In this document: piece by piece, positions 9,034 through 17,355 of the stretch
How the letters are laid out: every line of letters begins with the position of its first letter
How positions within the stretch are numbered: the first letter of the stretch is position 1
Assembly (NCBI RefSeq): GCF_905171765.1
Contig: NC_053391.1
Span: 195,379,296-195,443,295 of the forward strand
Length of the DNA stretch: 64,000 nt
Direction of reading: 5' to 3'
Source: Bufo bufo
Taxonomy: Eukaryota > Chordata > Amphibia > Anura > Bufonidae
Notes under the pieces: model-generated
Databases searched by the model: none
What the model saw: the letters and a program-made list of their open reading frames with translations, nothing else
What the model was told of the DNA's origin: nothing
Program-made: the position numbers and the translations under genes

Positions 9034-10433
9034 TTATAATGGGTATTCATTGCCTTTAAGAGCAATGTTGATTTATATTCACTGTTTTGTATGGATTTTC
9101 ATGTAGGCCAAAGTAAGTCCATGAGAAGATTACTGTGTTGCTCAAAAGCTAGTGTTATAGTAACAATATATTATACATTTAGAGAGTTAGAAGATACACC
9201 GCACCTGCAGATTCTGAGACTTCATTGTTTTTCATATCTGAACATGTATTTCACAGTGTGAGAATTGTCTAGATGTTCCTCAAAGTATACATTCATGTAT
9301 CCAAGTTTGTTCCTCGGCCCTGAGACAAGGCCTCTAGACGTCAGAGGTGTAGTAGTGAAAATATCAGGCATGTATGAGTTAACCCTTAATGGTATGATGC
9401 CTATTGCTTATACAACAGTGCCACCTAGATATGAGCAGTTAATACGACATCAGTAGCAAAAGTGCATTCTGGGTAGTATTATGACGTCATGCTCCTTATC
9501 AATGCCCACGCCCACCCAACAATGATTGGAAAGTTCCAAACTCAGAGGGCGTGTTCATCTGATAAGTTTTGGGTTAAGAAACCAGTTACCAGAAAAAAAA
9601 AAAGGGAAAAGGGAAAGAAAAAAAAAACAAACAAACAAAGAAACATTGGGATTATAGATCTCTGGAGAATCATTTGGATTATCGGGAAACACTCTCGAGA
9701 GCTGGCTGCCCCAAGATTCTGCACATCACTTGACCCTTGGGTAATGTATATTTTTGTTTTATGTAGTATTGATCTAAATTAATTGGCTTGATACTTAGTC
9801 AGATACCTGCTCATTTGCGGACGTGTAACGTTAGTTGCTACATCAGTATTTTCTCTGATTTCAGTTACAATGCATATAACTGAATAAAGGGGATAATATT
9901 GGAGAAACTCTCTGTTGGGAATCTTAGTATTCCCTAGTTTGACATCAAGCCAATAATTTATAAGTTTTGTGCAATACTACCATACTACCCCGTATCTGAG
10001 ATTGGTCATCATTTTTGGGCGGAGCAAGGGCTCGTATCTGTCATCTTCTTGATTGAGTTTTCCGCATAATCCATTGATTGTATATCTCTCACAAATTTAA
10101 AGCTGTATCGCATAATATTGGTTGAGTATTGTTTTGTTGGCATCATATAGTGGTGAATTCTGGGTACTGCATATCATTGTATATTATTGAAATTTATGTT
10201 GATTCATTTCTGATTGTATATTAAACTATTGTATAATAAACCATTTATATTTTTGCATAGACGCTTGTACCCTGTTTTACTGATTGCACAAAATAATCAG
10301 GTTCTTGATCGAACTCGTTTGGAGATGATTATGTCAATCTCCCGGATCAATATCCTTTGCATAATTTTTCTTTTGATCCGCTAAAAATTTTTTTTTTATC
10401 TTTATATAAAGCATTTGCTTTATATACCCGACA
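8987..10433 (+). repeat. 3' LTR (left boundary estimated)
   Basis: The right end is firm: identity with the 5' LTR stops after ...CCCGACA at 10433, where the Tc1 sequence resumes. The left end cannot be measured because the other LTR is cut by the window; TG at 8987 after a purine tract is my best estimate, giving about 1.45 kb. The LTR holds AATAAA at 10235-10240, the palindromic TATAAAGCA motif near 10405-10424, and a perfect CRE at 9482-9489. An LTR starting near 9640 would also be possible. Confidence 0.6.
9482..9489 (+). promoter_or_regulatory. CRE-like element TGACGTCA in LTR
   Basis: A perfect 8-base cyclic-AMP response element palindrome occurs in the putative U3 region. CREB/ATF proteins bind this sequence, and several viral LTRs use it. 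Function here is untested inference. Confidence 0.35.
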
Positions 10434-10953
10434 CTCTTTTTCTCCACACATAGTGTTGTGTGTTTCTTTCAAACAACTCAACTTTGGTTTCAACTGTCCA
10501 CAGAATATTTTGCCAGTACTGCTGTGGAACATCCAGGTGCTCTTGTGCAAACTGTAAACATGCAGCAATGTTTTTTTTGGACAGCAGTGGCTTCCTCTGT
10601 AGTATCCTCCCATGAAATCCATTCTTGTTTAGTGTTTTACGTATCGTAGATTCGCTAACAGGGATGTTAGCATATGCCAGAGACTTTTGTAAGTCTTTAG
10701 CTGACACTCTAAGATTCTTCTTCACCTCATTGAGCAGTCTGCGCTGTGCTCTTGCAGTTATCTTTACAGGATGACCACTCCTATGGAGAGTAGCAGCAGT
10801 GCTGAACTTTCTCCATTTATAGACAATTTGTCTTACCATGGACTGATGAACAGCAAGGCTTTTGGAGATACTTTTATAACCCTTTCCAGCTTTATGCAAG
10901 TCAACAATTCTTAATCGTAGGTCTGCGGAGAGCTCTTTTGTGCGAGACATCAT
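10434..10953 (-). pseudogene. Tc1-like transposase, N-terminal half
   Basis: The frame starts [20 protein letters not shown], a typical Tc1 start with a paired-like helix-turn-helix at residues 1-55. A second DNA-binding helix-turn-helix follows at about 60-115, and the beginning of the catalytic domain precedes the break. The first catalytic Asp is replaced in the visible stretch: the expected W-T/S-D-E motif reads LWTVETKVELF. The frame runs directly into the ERV LTR at 10433, so the C-terminal third is separated. The last residues of the open frame come from LTR sequence and are not transposase. Confidence 0.85.
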
Positions 10954-11116
10954 TCACATCAGGCAATGCTTCTTGTGAAAAGCAAACCCAGAACTGGTGT
11001 GTGTTTTTTATAGGGCAGGGCAGCTGTAACAAACACCTCCAATATCATCTCATTGATTGGACTCCAGTTGGCTGACACCTCACTCCAATTAGCTCTTGGA
11101 GATGTCATTAGTTTAG

Positions 11117-11331
11117 GAGTTCACATACTTTTTCCACCTGCACTGTGAATGTTTACATGGTGTGTTCAATAAAAACATGGTAACATTTAATTCTTTGTGT
11201 GTTATTAGTTTAGGCAGACTGTGATTGTCTATTTTTGTGACTTAGATGAAGATCAGATCACATTTTATGACCAATTTATGCAGAAATCCAGATCATTCCA
11301 AAGGGTTCACATACTTTTTCTTGCAACTGTA
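11117..11331. repeat. Tc1 terminal repeat with two internal direct repeats
   Basis: The inner repeat (GTTCACATACTTTTTCCACC near 11119-11138) and outer repeat (GTTCACATACTTTTTCTTGC near 11305-11324) are about 185 bases apart. Transposase normally binds both. The element boundary is CTG followed by TA at 11330-11331. Confidence 0.75.
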
Positions 11332-11639
11332 GATAAAACTAATTACACAAAAAAATAAAAATGTGCACAGTAAACTGAGCAGACCGGTAACAAAAATGGA
11401 TGTTTCTGATCAGTGCTCAGCAGGTGCAGGACGCACGCACATAATAAAAATCTACACTAACACTACTTAACTAAAATTTATTTCTATCTAACAGTAAATG
11501 TACTTTTTACACCATTGGTACTTATTGGTGCTTAGGGCTGCAAAACGCACGCAAGCGGACGTTTGGTGTGTTCGTGCAGGCACTGCAGTATTTTTTTTTT
11601 TACTCCAGATACAAAAGAAGAACACTAGCTAAAAATTAA
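11332..11639. other. Non-coding stretch, possible old element flank
   Basis: There is no gene. The stretch is AT-rich with scattered GCACGCAC-type words. A loosely similar vocabulary (GATCAG, GCTCAGCAG) recurs at 19960-20040 beyond the (TA)n cluster, so both may be flanks of one older element that contained the (TA)n tract. Evidence is weak. Confidence 0.3.
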
Positions 11640-11643
11640 CATA

Positions 11644-11683
<40 letters not shown>
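11640..11683. repeat. (TA)n microsatellite, left block
   Basis: This is a run of about 20 TA dinucleotides directly abutting the terminal repeat of the mariner element at 11684. Similar blocks at 13243-13271 and 19861-19891 suggest one ancestral tract split by two insertions. Confidence 0.9.
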
Positions 11684-11686
<3 letters not shown>

Positions 11687-13240
11687 TGCTCAAAAAAATA
11701 AAGGGAACAGAAAAATAACACATCCTAGATCTGAATTAATTAAATATTCTTCTGAAATACTTTGTTCTTTACATAGTTGAATGTGCTGACAACAAAATCA
11801 CACAAAAATAAAAAAATGGAAATCAAATTTTTCAACCCATGGAGGTCTGGATTTGGAGTCACACTCAAATTTACTGATCCAACTTTGATGTATTGTCCTT
11901 AAAACAAGTCAAAATGAGGCTCAGTAGTGTGTGTGGCCTCCACGTGCCTGTATGACCTCCCTACAACGCCTGTGCATGCTCCTGATGAGGTGGTGGACGG
12001 TCTCCTGAGGGATCTCCTCCCAGACCTGGACTAAAGCATCTGCCAACTCTTGGACAGTCTGTGGTGCAACATGACGTTGGTGGATAGAGCAAGACATGAT
12101 GTCCCAGATGTGCTCAATTGGATTCAGGTCTGGGGAACGGGCGGGCCAGTCCATAGCATCAATGCCTTCGTCTTGCAGGAACTGCTGACACACTCCAGCC
12201 ACATGAGGTCTAGCATTGTCTTGCATTAGGAGGAACCGAGGGCCAACCGCACCAGCATATGGTCTCACAAAGGGTCTGAGGATCTCATCTCGGCACCTAA
12301 TGGCAGTCAGGCTACCTCTGGCGAGCACATGGAGGGCTGTGCGGCCCTCCAAAGAAATGCCACCCCACATCATTACTGACCCAATGCCAAACCGGTCATG
12401 CTGGAGGATGTTGCAGGCAGCAGAACGTTCTCCACGGCGTCTCCAGACTCTGTCACGTCTGTCACATGTGCTCAGTGTGAACCTGCTTTCATCTGTGAAG
12501 AGCACAGGGCGCCAGTGGCCAATTTGCAAATCTTGGTGTTCTCTGGCAAATGCCAAACGTCCTGCACGGTGTTGGGCTGTAAGCACAACCCCCACCTGTG
12601 GACGTCGGGCCCTCATATCACCCTCATGGAGTCTGTTTCTGACCTTTTGAGCAGACACATGCACATTTGTGGCCTGCTGGAGGTCATTTTGCAGGGCTCT
12701 GGCAGTGCTCCTCCTGTTCCTCCTTGCACAAAGGCGGAGGTAGCGGTCCTGCTGCTGGGTTGTTGCCCTCCTACGGCCTCCTCCACGTCTCCTGATGTAC
12801 TGGCCTGTCTCCTGGTAGCGCCTCCATGCTCTGGACACTACGCTGACAGACACAGCAAACCTTCTTGCCACAGCTCGCATTGATGTGCCATCCTGGATAA
12901 GCTGCACTACCTGAGCCACTTGTGTGGGTTGTAGACTCCGTCTCATGTTACCACTAGAGTGAAAGCACCGCCAGCATTCAAAAGTGACCAAAACATCAGC
13001 CAGGAAGCATAGGAACTGAGAAGTGGTCTGTGATCACCACCTGCAGAACCACTCCTTTATTGGGGGTGTCTTGCTAATTGCCTATAATTTCCACCTGTTG
13101 TCTATCCCATTTGCACAACAGCATGTGAAATTGATTGTCACTCAGTGTTGCTTCCTAAGTGGACCGTTTGATTTCACAGAAGTGTGATTGACTTGGAGTT
13201 ACATTGTGTTGTTTAAGTGTTCCCTTTATTTTTTTGAGCA

Positions 13241-13242
<2 letters not shown>
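11684..13242 (-). mobile_element. Tc1/mariner transposon, full length, intact ORF (copy 1)
   Basis: The terminal inverted repeats read CACTGCTCAAAAAAATAAAG at 11684 and its complement ending GAGCAGT at 13242, flanked by TA repeats. The 1.56 kb element has one transposase ORF on the minus strand. A second copy lies at 54448-56031 in the opposite orientation. This terminal sequence is common in fish and amphibian Tc1 elements. With an uninterrupted DD34E transposase it is the most complete DNA transposon in the window. Confidence 0.93.
11921..12991 (-). CDS. Tc1/mariner transposase, DD34E, intact
   Basis: The 356-residue frame is uninterrupted, about the normal length for Tc1 transposases (340-350). 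The start may be the Met of MRRSLQPTQ, 15 residues in, since that begins the conserved helix-turn-helix. The DNA-binding region at about 15-125 has two helix-turn-helix motifs joined by an Arg/Gly-rich hook ([13 protein letters not shown]). The catalytic domain has Asp in LFTDESRF, Asp in LMQDNARPH, and Glu in [10 protein letters not shown], with 34 residues between the last two. The enzyme cuts and pastes the element at TA sites in the nucleus. All three catalytic residues are present, so it may be functional, though activity cannot be judged from sequence alone. Confidence 0.92.
   Translation of the reverse strand: MVTFECWRCFHSSGNMRRSLQPTQVAQVVQLIQDGTSMRAVARRFAVSVSVVSRAWRRYQETGQYIRRRGGGRRRATTQQQDRYLRLCARRNRRSTARALQNDLQQATNVHVSAQKVRNRLHEGDMRARRPQVGVVLTAQHRAGRLAFAREHQDLQIGHWRPVLFTDESRFTLSTCDRRDRVWRRRGERSAACNILQHDRFGIGSVMMWGGISLEGRTALHVLARGSLTAIRCRDEILRPFVRPYAGAVGPRFLLMQDNARPHVAGVCQQFLQDEGIDAMDWPARSPDLNPIEHIWDIMSCSIHQRHVAPQTVQELADALVQVWEEIPQETVHHLIRSMHRRCREVIQARGGHTHY

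Positions 13243-13271
<29 letters not shown>
13243..13271. repeat. (TA)n microsatellite, middle block
   Basis: A short TA run separates the mariner right terminus (13242) from the Ngaro end (13272). It is probably part of the same tract as 11640-11683. Confidence 0.85.
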
Positions 13272-13276
<5 letters not shown>

Positions 13277-13393
13277 GGTCGTGGCTACGGATACGGAAGA
13301 GAACGAGATATGACTACGTGGCCATGGGTGACCTGGTATGATTGGCCTGAGGTGTGCCCGAAGCCATGTCCGAGGGTAGGCCTATAAGGGGGC
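13272..13393 (-). repeat. Ngaro split direct repeat B2
   Basis: These 122 bases begin TTTGTGGTCGTGGCTACGG and end CTATAAGGGGGC. They match B1 at 13531-13652 with no difference I can see. This copy forms the 3' end of the element on the minus strand. Confidence 0.9.
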
Positions 13394-13437
13394 CTACCCG
13401 GGTGAAACTAAAAGGAGAAGGGAGGGAAGAAGGGTGG

Positions 13438-13530
13438 GGCACCGCTAGCACCCGCAATGGGAGGGGGAGGCTCAGAGAATTTATAAGCCTCCGCCCCTCC
13501 CACAATTACAGGCTGTGAACAGCCTTAATA
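13438..13530 (-). repeat. Ngaro split direct repeat A2
   Basis: These 93 bases begin GGCACCGCTAGCACCCGC and end CAGCCTTAATA. They match the A1 copy at 19768-19860. The copy lies between the two B repeats, as expected for a Ngaro element. A 44-base unique spacer (13394-13437) separates it from B2. Confidence 0.9.
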
Positions 13531-13652
13531 TTTGTGGTCGTGGCTACGGATACGGAAGAGAACGAGATATGACTACGTGGCCATGGGTGACCTGGTATGA
13601 TTGGCCTGAGGTGTGCCCGAAGCCATGTCCGAGGGTAGGCCTATAAGGGGGC
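13531..13652 (-). repeat. Ngaro split direct repeat B1
   Basis: This is the internal copy of the 122-base B repeat, directly adjoining A2. The recombinase gene ends 48 bases away on the coding side. Confidence 0.9.
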
Positions 13653-13700
13653 AAAAGAGACGGTTAGGTTGGAATTAGCGTTTAATGATATTCATTGAGG

Positions 13701-14609
13701 TTACAACACGAGGTTACAGAAGGCGTCAGAGATTTCCTTGTGCGGATTGGGAATGTATCGGGTGAAGCAGGAGGACTGCCAGCGGCCCATTTTGCGGATG
13801 ATGTGGCATGGGACATTGTGTTTTGAAGCTGCCGAGGCGGCACCTATGCGGAAGGAGTGACCAGATATGGTTCTGGGATCGTGGCCCAACCCCTTGGCCA
13901 GGATGCGGATATGGTGGATGAACCGGGCCGTGGTGAGAAAAGTTCCTTTGAATGGTAGAAGTGGTTCGTTCTCGGAGGAATGAGCCAGCAGGGCCAACAG
14001 CTTGTTAAGAACCTGGACCGGGCACCACTTGTTGAAGGTTCGGAAGTATTTGATTTGGACAGGCGGCCCGGATTGCGAAGTTTTAGTGGATGGCAGGTTT
14101 AGTACGTGGTGATCTGGGTAACAGACTAACTGGCTTTTGGATAAACCTTTGGTTTTGGGTGATACTACGGAGAATTCTCCTGGGCGTAGGAAACCATAAA
14201 AGCTCAGATACATGGCGGCTTTAATGACCATGGAAGGGAGAAGGCCAAAAGGACTACCGTCTAAAGAGTCTGAGAGCTTTCTGAACAGCTCCCCTGACAC
14301 TGGTTGCCTGCTGGGCGTGCTGCTCTGGCTGTTCTTGAGGATGCCCCTGAGGGTGGCTTTGACTACTGGGGAAATGAAAGCTGACTTGCTACCTGGGTCC
14401 CTCAGCATGGAGTAGTGCTGAACCCCTGACAAGTACAGCTTTATGGAGTTGTAGGATAGCTTGAGGTGTGAGTGACAATATGCGAGAAAGGCTATTAAAT
14501 ATGTGGACTTATCTGTGTTGGTTCTAGGATGGAGACGGGAAAACTGTTTGTAGATGTTCCAACCGGTCCTGTAGTTCCTGACCGTGTTGGCGGAAAGAGA
14601 GCTGTGCAT
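13701..14609 (-). CDS. Tyrosine recombinase of the Ngaro element
   Basis: The 302-residue frame is intact. The N-terminal core-binding-like domain spans about 1-110 (SANTVRNYRTGWNIYKQF). The catalytic domain shows the first Arg in GFLRPGEFS (about 170), the His-x-x-Arg box in SGHSFRIGAASAA (about 250), the Trp in MGRWQSSCF and the nucleophile Tyr in TRYIPNP (about 288). This full R-HxxR-W-Y set is what tyrosine recombinases need for strand exchange. It would integrate the circular DNA copy. It starts 30 bases after the RT-RNase H stop, so it may be translated by reinitiation or as part of one pol. There are no stops or frameshifts. Confidence 0.92.
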   Translation of the reverse strand: MHSSLSANTVRNYRTGWNIYKQFSRLHPRTNTDKSTYLIAFLAYCHSHLKLSYNSIKLYLSGVQHYSMLRDPGSKSAFISPVVKATLRGILKNSQSSTPSRQPVSGELFRKLSDSLDGSPFGLLPSMVIKAAMYLSFYGFLRPGEFSVVSPKTKGLSKSQLVCYPDHHVLNLPSTKTSQSGPPVQIKYFRTFNKWCPVQVLNKLLALLAHSSENEPLLPFKGTFLTTARFIHHIRILAKGLGHDPRTISGHSFRIGAASAASKHNVPCHIIRKMGRWQSSCFTRYIPNPHKEISDAFCNLVL

Positions 14610-14638
14610 GAGGGACTTGGCTGTGGAGATGAAATGTC

Positions 14639-16212
14639 CTAATCCATGCGTAGGGTGTGGTAATCCGGAGGCGAAAGACTCATTGGTTCCGCCTCTGGCA
14701 TAACCTGGAAGAAAAGATCAAGGTTAAAACGAGATAGTGCGTCGGCGGCTGTATTTCGAATGCCCGGGATATGCCTGGCTGAAATATGGAAGTTGTGACG
14801 TAAAGATAGCCATACTAGCCTGCGAACGAAGGACATGATGTGAGGACATTTGGAGCGCCCTTTACTGAGGATATCCACCACAGATTGGTTATCCGTGATG
14901 AAAGCAACTGGGGAATCTGTCCATTGGTTGCCCCATACCTGAGCCGCCGCCACTATAGGGTAGATTTCCAACAGGGGAGAAGACCTAAGGGACTCAGGTA
15001 AGGAGGAAATTGCGGGGGGCCATGGTGCAGCGAACCACTGCGTGTTGTAGATGGCCGCGAAACCTCTGGATGCTGCGGCATCTGAGTAGACCATGGGGAA
15101 ATCGGGACTCCATTGGGGAATGAACAGAGAAACCCCGTTCCAGTAGGCAATGAATGAATTCCACATGGCCAAATCAGCCATTGCCTGGGCATCCAGGAAC
15201 ACCGTGGAGTCCTGCTCGGGCGCTGATGGTAACAAATCTAGAAGCCCGGACATGAAGGCTTTCCCTTGGGGCATGATCCTGGTGGCGAAATTTAACATGC
15301 CGAGGAGTGACTGCAGCTCTTGTTTGGTGAGGACGTGAGAGCCTGAGAACTGCTCAATGATTGATCTAATTTTGAGAAGCTTGTCTGCTGGCAGTCTAGC
15401 TTCCATTTTCTCTGTATCGAGCACGATACCAAGAAAGGTGACTACCGTGGCAGGTCCCTCGATTTTGGATGGGGCTACCGGAACCTGGAGATCTTTGAGA
15501 ATGCCCAGGAAGTTATTAAGTTTGCACGGTTTAAGACTGGGAGGTTCGATCAGGAGAAAATCGTCGAGGTAATGTAGTGCCATAGGACACTTGCAGCGAT
15601 TGACCAAGATCCAGTGGAGGGCTTGGGCGAACCGATCGAAAAGCCAGGGACTGCTTTTTGAACCAAATGTTAAACGGGTAGCAAAATAATAACTGTCCTG
15701 CCACTTGATGCCGTGGAATTTCCAAAGCTGGGGTCAATGGGCAGCAGTTTAAATGCGTCAGCAATGTCGGCTTTAGACAACCAAGCTCCTTTGCCCACTA
15801 ACAGAATGAGGGAAATGGCCTCCTGGAGTGAAGAATATTTCATGGAGAACTCTTCCGATGGGATCAGGGAGTTTAGACTGGGGATATGTGAACCATGAGG
15901 CGCTGACAGGTCATAAATCAGTCGTTTTTTATTGGTGAATTTCTTGGTAACAATGCCGACGGGGTTAACCCTCCAGGAGTTGAAGGGAACGTGAGGGAAG
16001 GGGCCGATAAGGAAACCCTTCTCAACTTCCGACTGGATGAGGGAATCCACCGTGTCGGCATCCTGGACTGCGGACAGTAAATTGGGACCCTCCCAGGTGG
16101 ACTGAGGAAGGGCGATGAGGCCCGTGTGGAAGCCCTTACTGAAACCTGAAAGTAAGAATTCGACCTGGTCAGGGCTGTGGTGATCCTGGAGCAGCCTGCC
16201 CAGAAGCTCCAC
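14639..16212 (-). pseudogene. Ngaro reverse transcriptase and RNase H, one frameshift
   Basis: The N-terminal half (16212-15722) holds the early RT blocks: NPVGIVTKK, KKRLIYDLSAPHG and the catalytic ADIADAFKLLPI. Near 15722 one T is missing in the run coding FW, shifting the frame. The downstream half (15720-14639) continues with RT block LTFGSKSSPWLF, the catalytic LDD motif in HYLDDFLLI, and an RNase H with Asp in MVYSDAAAS, Glu in LLEIYPIVAA, Asp in AFITDNQS and a final ADALSR. Apart from that single base I see no other lesion. The enzyme copies element RNA into DNA. The frame starts 16 bases after the gag stop, and the reinitiation-like spacing suggests coupled translation. Confidence 0.9.
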
Positions 16213-16227
16213 ATTGACCCCGCCTAG

Positions 16228-17355
16228 TTACTTGTGCTTGGCCGTTCTCTGTGGGCATACTGAGATGGGTTGAGCCCGGAAGCAGGAGGAGCAGACATGT
16301 AGAGCCCTGCACTGATTATAGTTGCAGGAGGCTAGGTTGAAGTTATTGCAGATTTGACTATTGCCTAGGAAAGTGATGGGGCGGCCCAACTTGTCAGTGC
16401 TGCTGTGCCTCGGTTGAGTGCCGGAGGGGCTGGCCATGGGCCTGCTGGGAGCCATCGGTTGGCCAACGGAGGGACACCAATCGGAGGTGTGAAGGATGGA
16501 CTGGCAGGAGCTGCAAGCTGGGGCCTTTAAACCGGCGAAGTGCCGGCAGAAAAGCTCCATGTCCAGACACACCCAATTGGTGACCCGCTGGAACTGAGCC
16601 AGCGCTGCAGCGGCTTTGGCCGAGAAGGAGCGGTGGTAGTCGTAGAATGCGAATCCGCCATATTTATACCCCAGGTCGGTCACTCTGTACATATACAAAT
16701 CCAACTCCTCTCTTCTTTCGGGGTGGGCGGTGAAGAGGCTAAAAGCCAGGACAAACTCGGGAACGGTAAGTTTTTTGTTCAGCCGAGCGTCCCTGGATTT
16801 TAGGACAATGGAAATGTTTTCACAAGCTATTGTCTTGTTCTCTATGATGTCATGGGTGGCTATCAAGATGGCGGCTAAATTAACATCTTTGCCCTGCAGA
16901 ATGTCTTTTTTGATGCTATCTGTAATGAAGTGAGCTGGAGCTATCTCAGAGAGGTTGGAAACCCTACCTGGGGAGGTAGGCTGAGGTGGGGGGGCTGGAA
17001 CGGAAGGACGCTCGGGAGGGTCAACTGCCAAGGACCTGGATTCCACTGCTGATAGTCTATTTTGAACGTCCAGAACCGAAAAGGACAGGCTGTTGATGGT
17101 GGCATGTAACTGGGTCAATGACAGATGAATGGTGGCCATTGACACGTTCTCCCTGGGTGGGGATGATGACCCGGACATCAAAAGTCTGAATAATTCCGCC
17201 TTTCTGGCGGAGGCCGGATGAGGTATCCCTCTTCTATTGAGCTCGGCGATCAATTTAGGGATGGTCCAACTCCTAAGAGAAGCGACGCTGGCATGCTCTG
17301 AGGCGAGGGTCTCTGGAATTGAAGAAGTCTCCCCCATGTTGTCCAGATGAGACAT
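16228..17355 (-). CDS. Ngaro Gag-like protein with SAP-like motif and cysteine-rich tail
   Basis: The 375-residue frame is intact. Residues about 25-60 (LRSWTIPKLIAELNRRGI...KAELFRLL) look like a SAP helix-extension-helix motif, which binds DNA. A Pro-rich linker follows at 115-135. The central part (about 140-270) resembles the Gag core of Ngaro/DIRS elements, with CLDMELFCRHF near its end. The C-terminus has clustered Cys and His (CNNFNLASCNYNQCRALHVC), likely a zinc-finger for nucleic-acid binding. The protein should package element RNA. A SAP-like fold in a Gag of this type is noteworthy, but the call rests on pattern only. The gene lies directly upstream of RT in the sense direction. Confidence 0.82.
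   Translation of the reverse strand: MSHLDNMGETSSIPETLASEHASVASLRSWTIPKLIAELNRRGIPHPASARKAELFRLLMSGSSSPPRENVSMATIHLSLTQLHATINSLSFSVLDVQNRLSAVESRSLAVDPPERPSVPAPPPQPTSPGRVSNLSEIAPAHFITDSIKKDILQGKDVNLAAILIATHDIIENKTIACENISIVLKSRDARLNKKLTVPEFVLAFSLFTAHPERREELDLYMYRVTDLGYKYGGFAFYDYHRSFSAKAAAALAQFQRVTNWVCLDMELFCRHFAGLKAPACSSCQSILHTSDWCPSVGQPMAPSRPMASPSGTQPRHSSTDKLGRPITFLGNSQICNNFNLASCNYNQCRALHVCSSCFRAQPISVCPQRTAKHK

Larger units (their letters stand above)
1..10433 (+). mobile_element. Retrovirus-like endogenous element (lokiretrovirus-like), 5' end cut by window
   Basis: The element reads LTR (partial), primer binding site, gag, protease-RT-tether-RNase H-integrase, env fragment, LTR. The last 269 bases of the 5' LTR recur at 10165-10433. 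Pol has a Gypsy-like RT with YVDD, a decayed first RNase H followed by a second RNase H with a full catalytic set, and a DD35E integrase with a GPY module. Env has a furin-type site and a hydrophobic segment followed by a heptad region, resembling a Mononegavirales fusion protein more than a classical retroviral Env. That combination matches published descriptions of lokiretroviruses, a sister group of known retroviruses found in fish, amphibians and reptiles. The assignment is inference; an epsilon- or spuma-like ERV is the alternative. The element is defective: four in-frame stops in pol and a shortened env. It is inserted in a Tc1 element. Confidence 0.88.
10434..11331 (-). mobile_element. 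Tc1-like transposon half, cut by the ERV
   Basis: This is the 5' half of a Tc1-like element on the minus strand: terminal repeat at 11117-11331, untranslated leader, and the N-terminal half of the transposase. The terminal region has two related motifs with core TTCACATACTTTTT, an inner one at about 11117-11145 and an outer one at about 11302-11331, the IR/DR arrangement known from Sleeping-Beauty-type elements. The element ends at a TA (11330-11331). Its other half is not in the window; it should lie left of the ERV's 5' LTR. Confidence 0.85.

Noticed and set aside
9587..9631. A-rich purine tract as the polypurine tract
   Set aside because: It is mostly A with CAAACAAA interruptions and not followed directly by TG; the G-rich run at 8975 fits better, though I keep it as an alternative.
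10161..10433. A short 273-bp LTR starting TGGGTACTGC
   Set aside because: The apparent start coincides only with the window edge of the 5' copy; no purine tract precedes it, so the LTR likely extends further left.
11332..11639. A single older hAT element spanning 11332 to about 20600
   Set aside because: Only loose word similarity links the two flanks of the (TA)n cluster; no termini or 8-bp duplication were found.
12216..12883. Plus-strand frames of 144 and 161 residues
   Set aside because: They are antisense shadows of the mariner transposase; the same shadows recur at 54808-55476 in copy 2.
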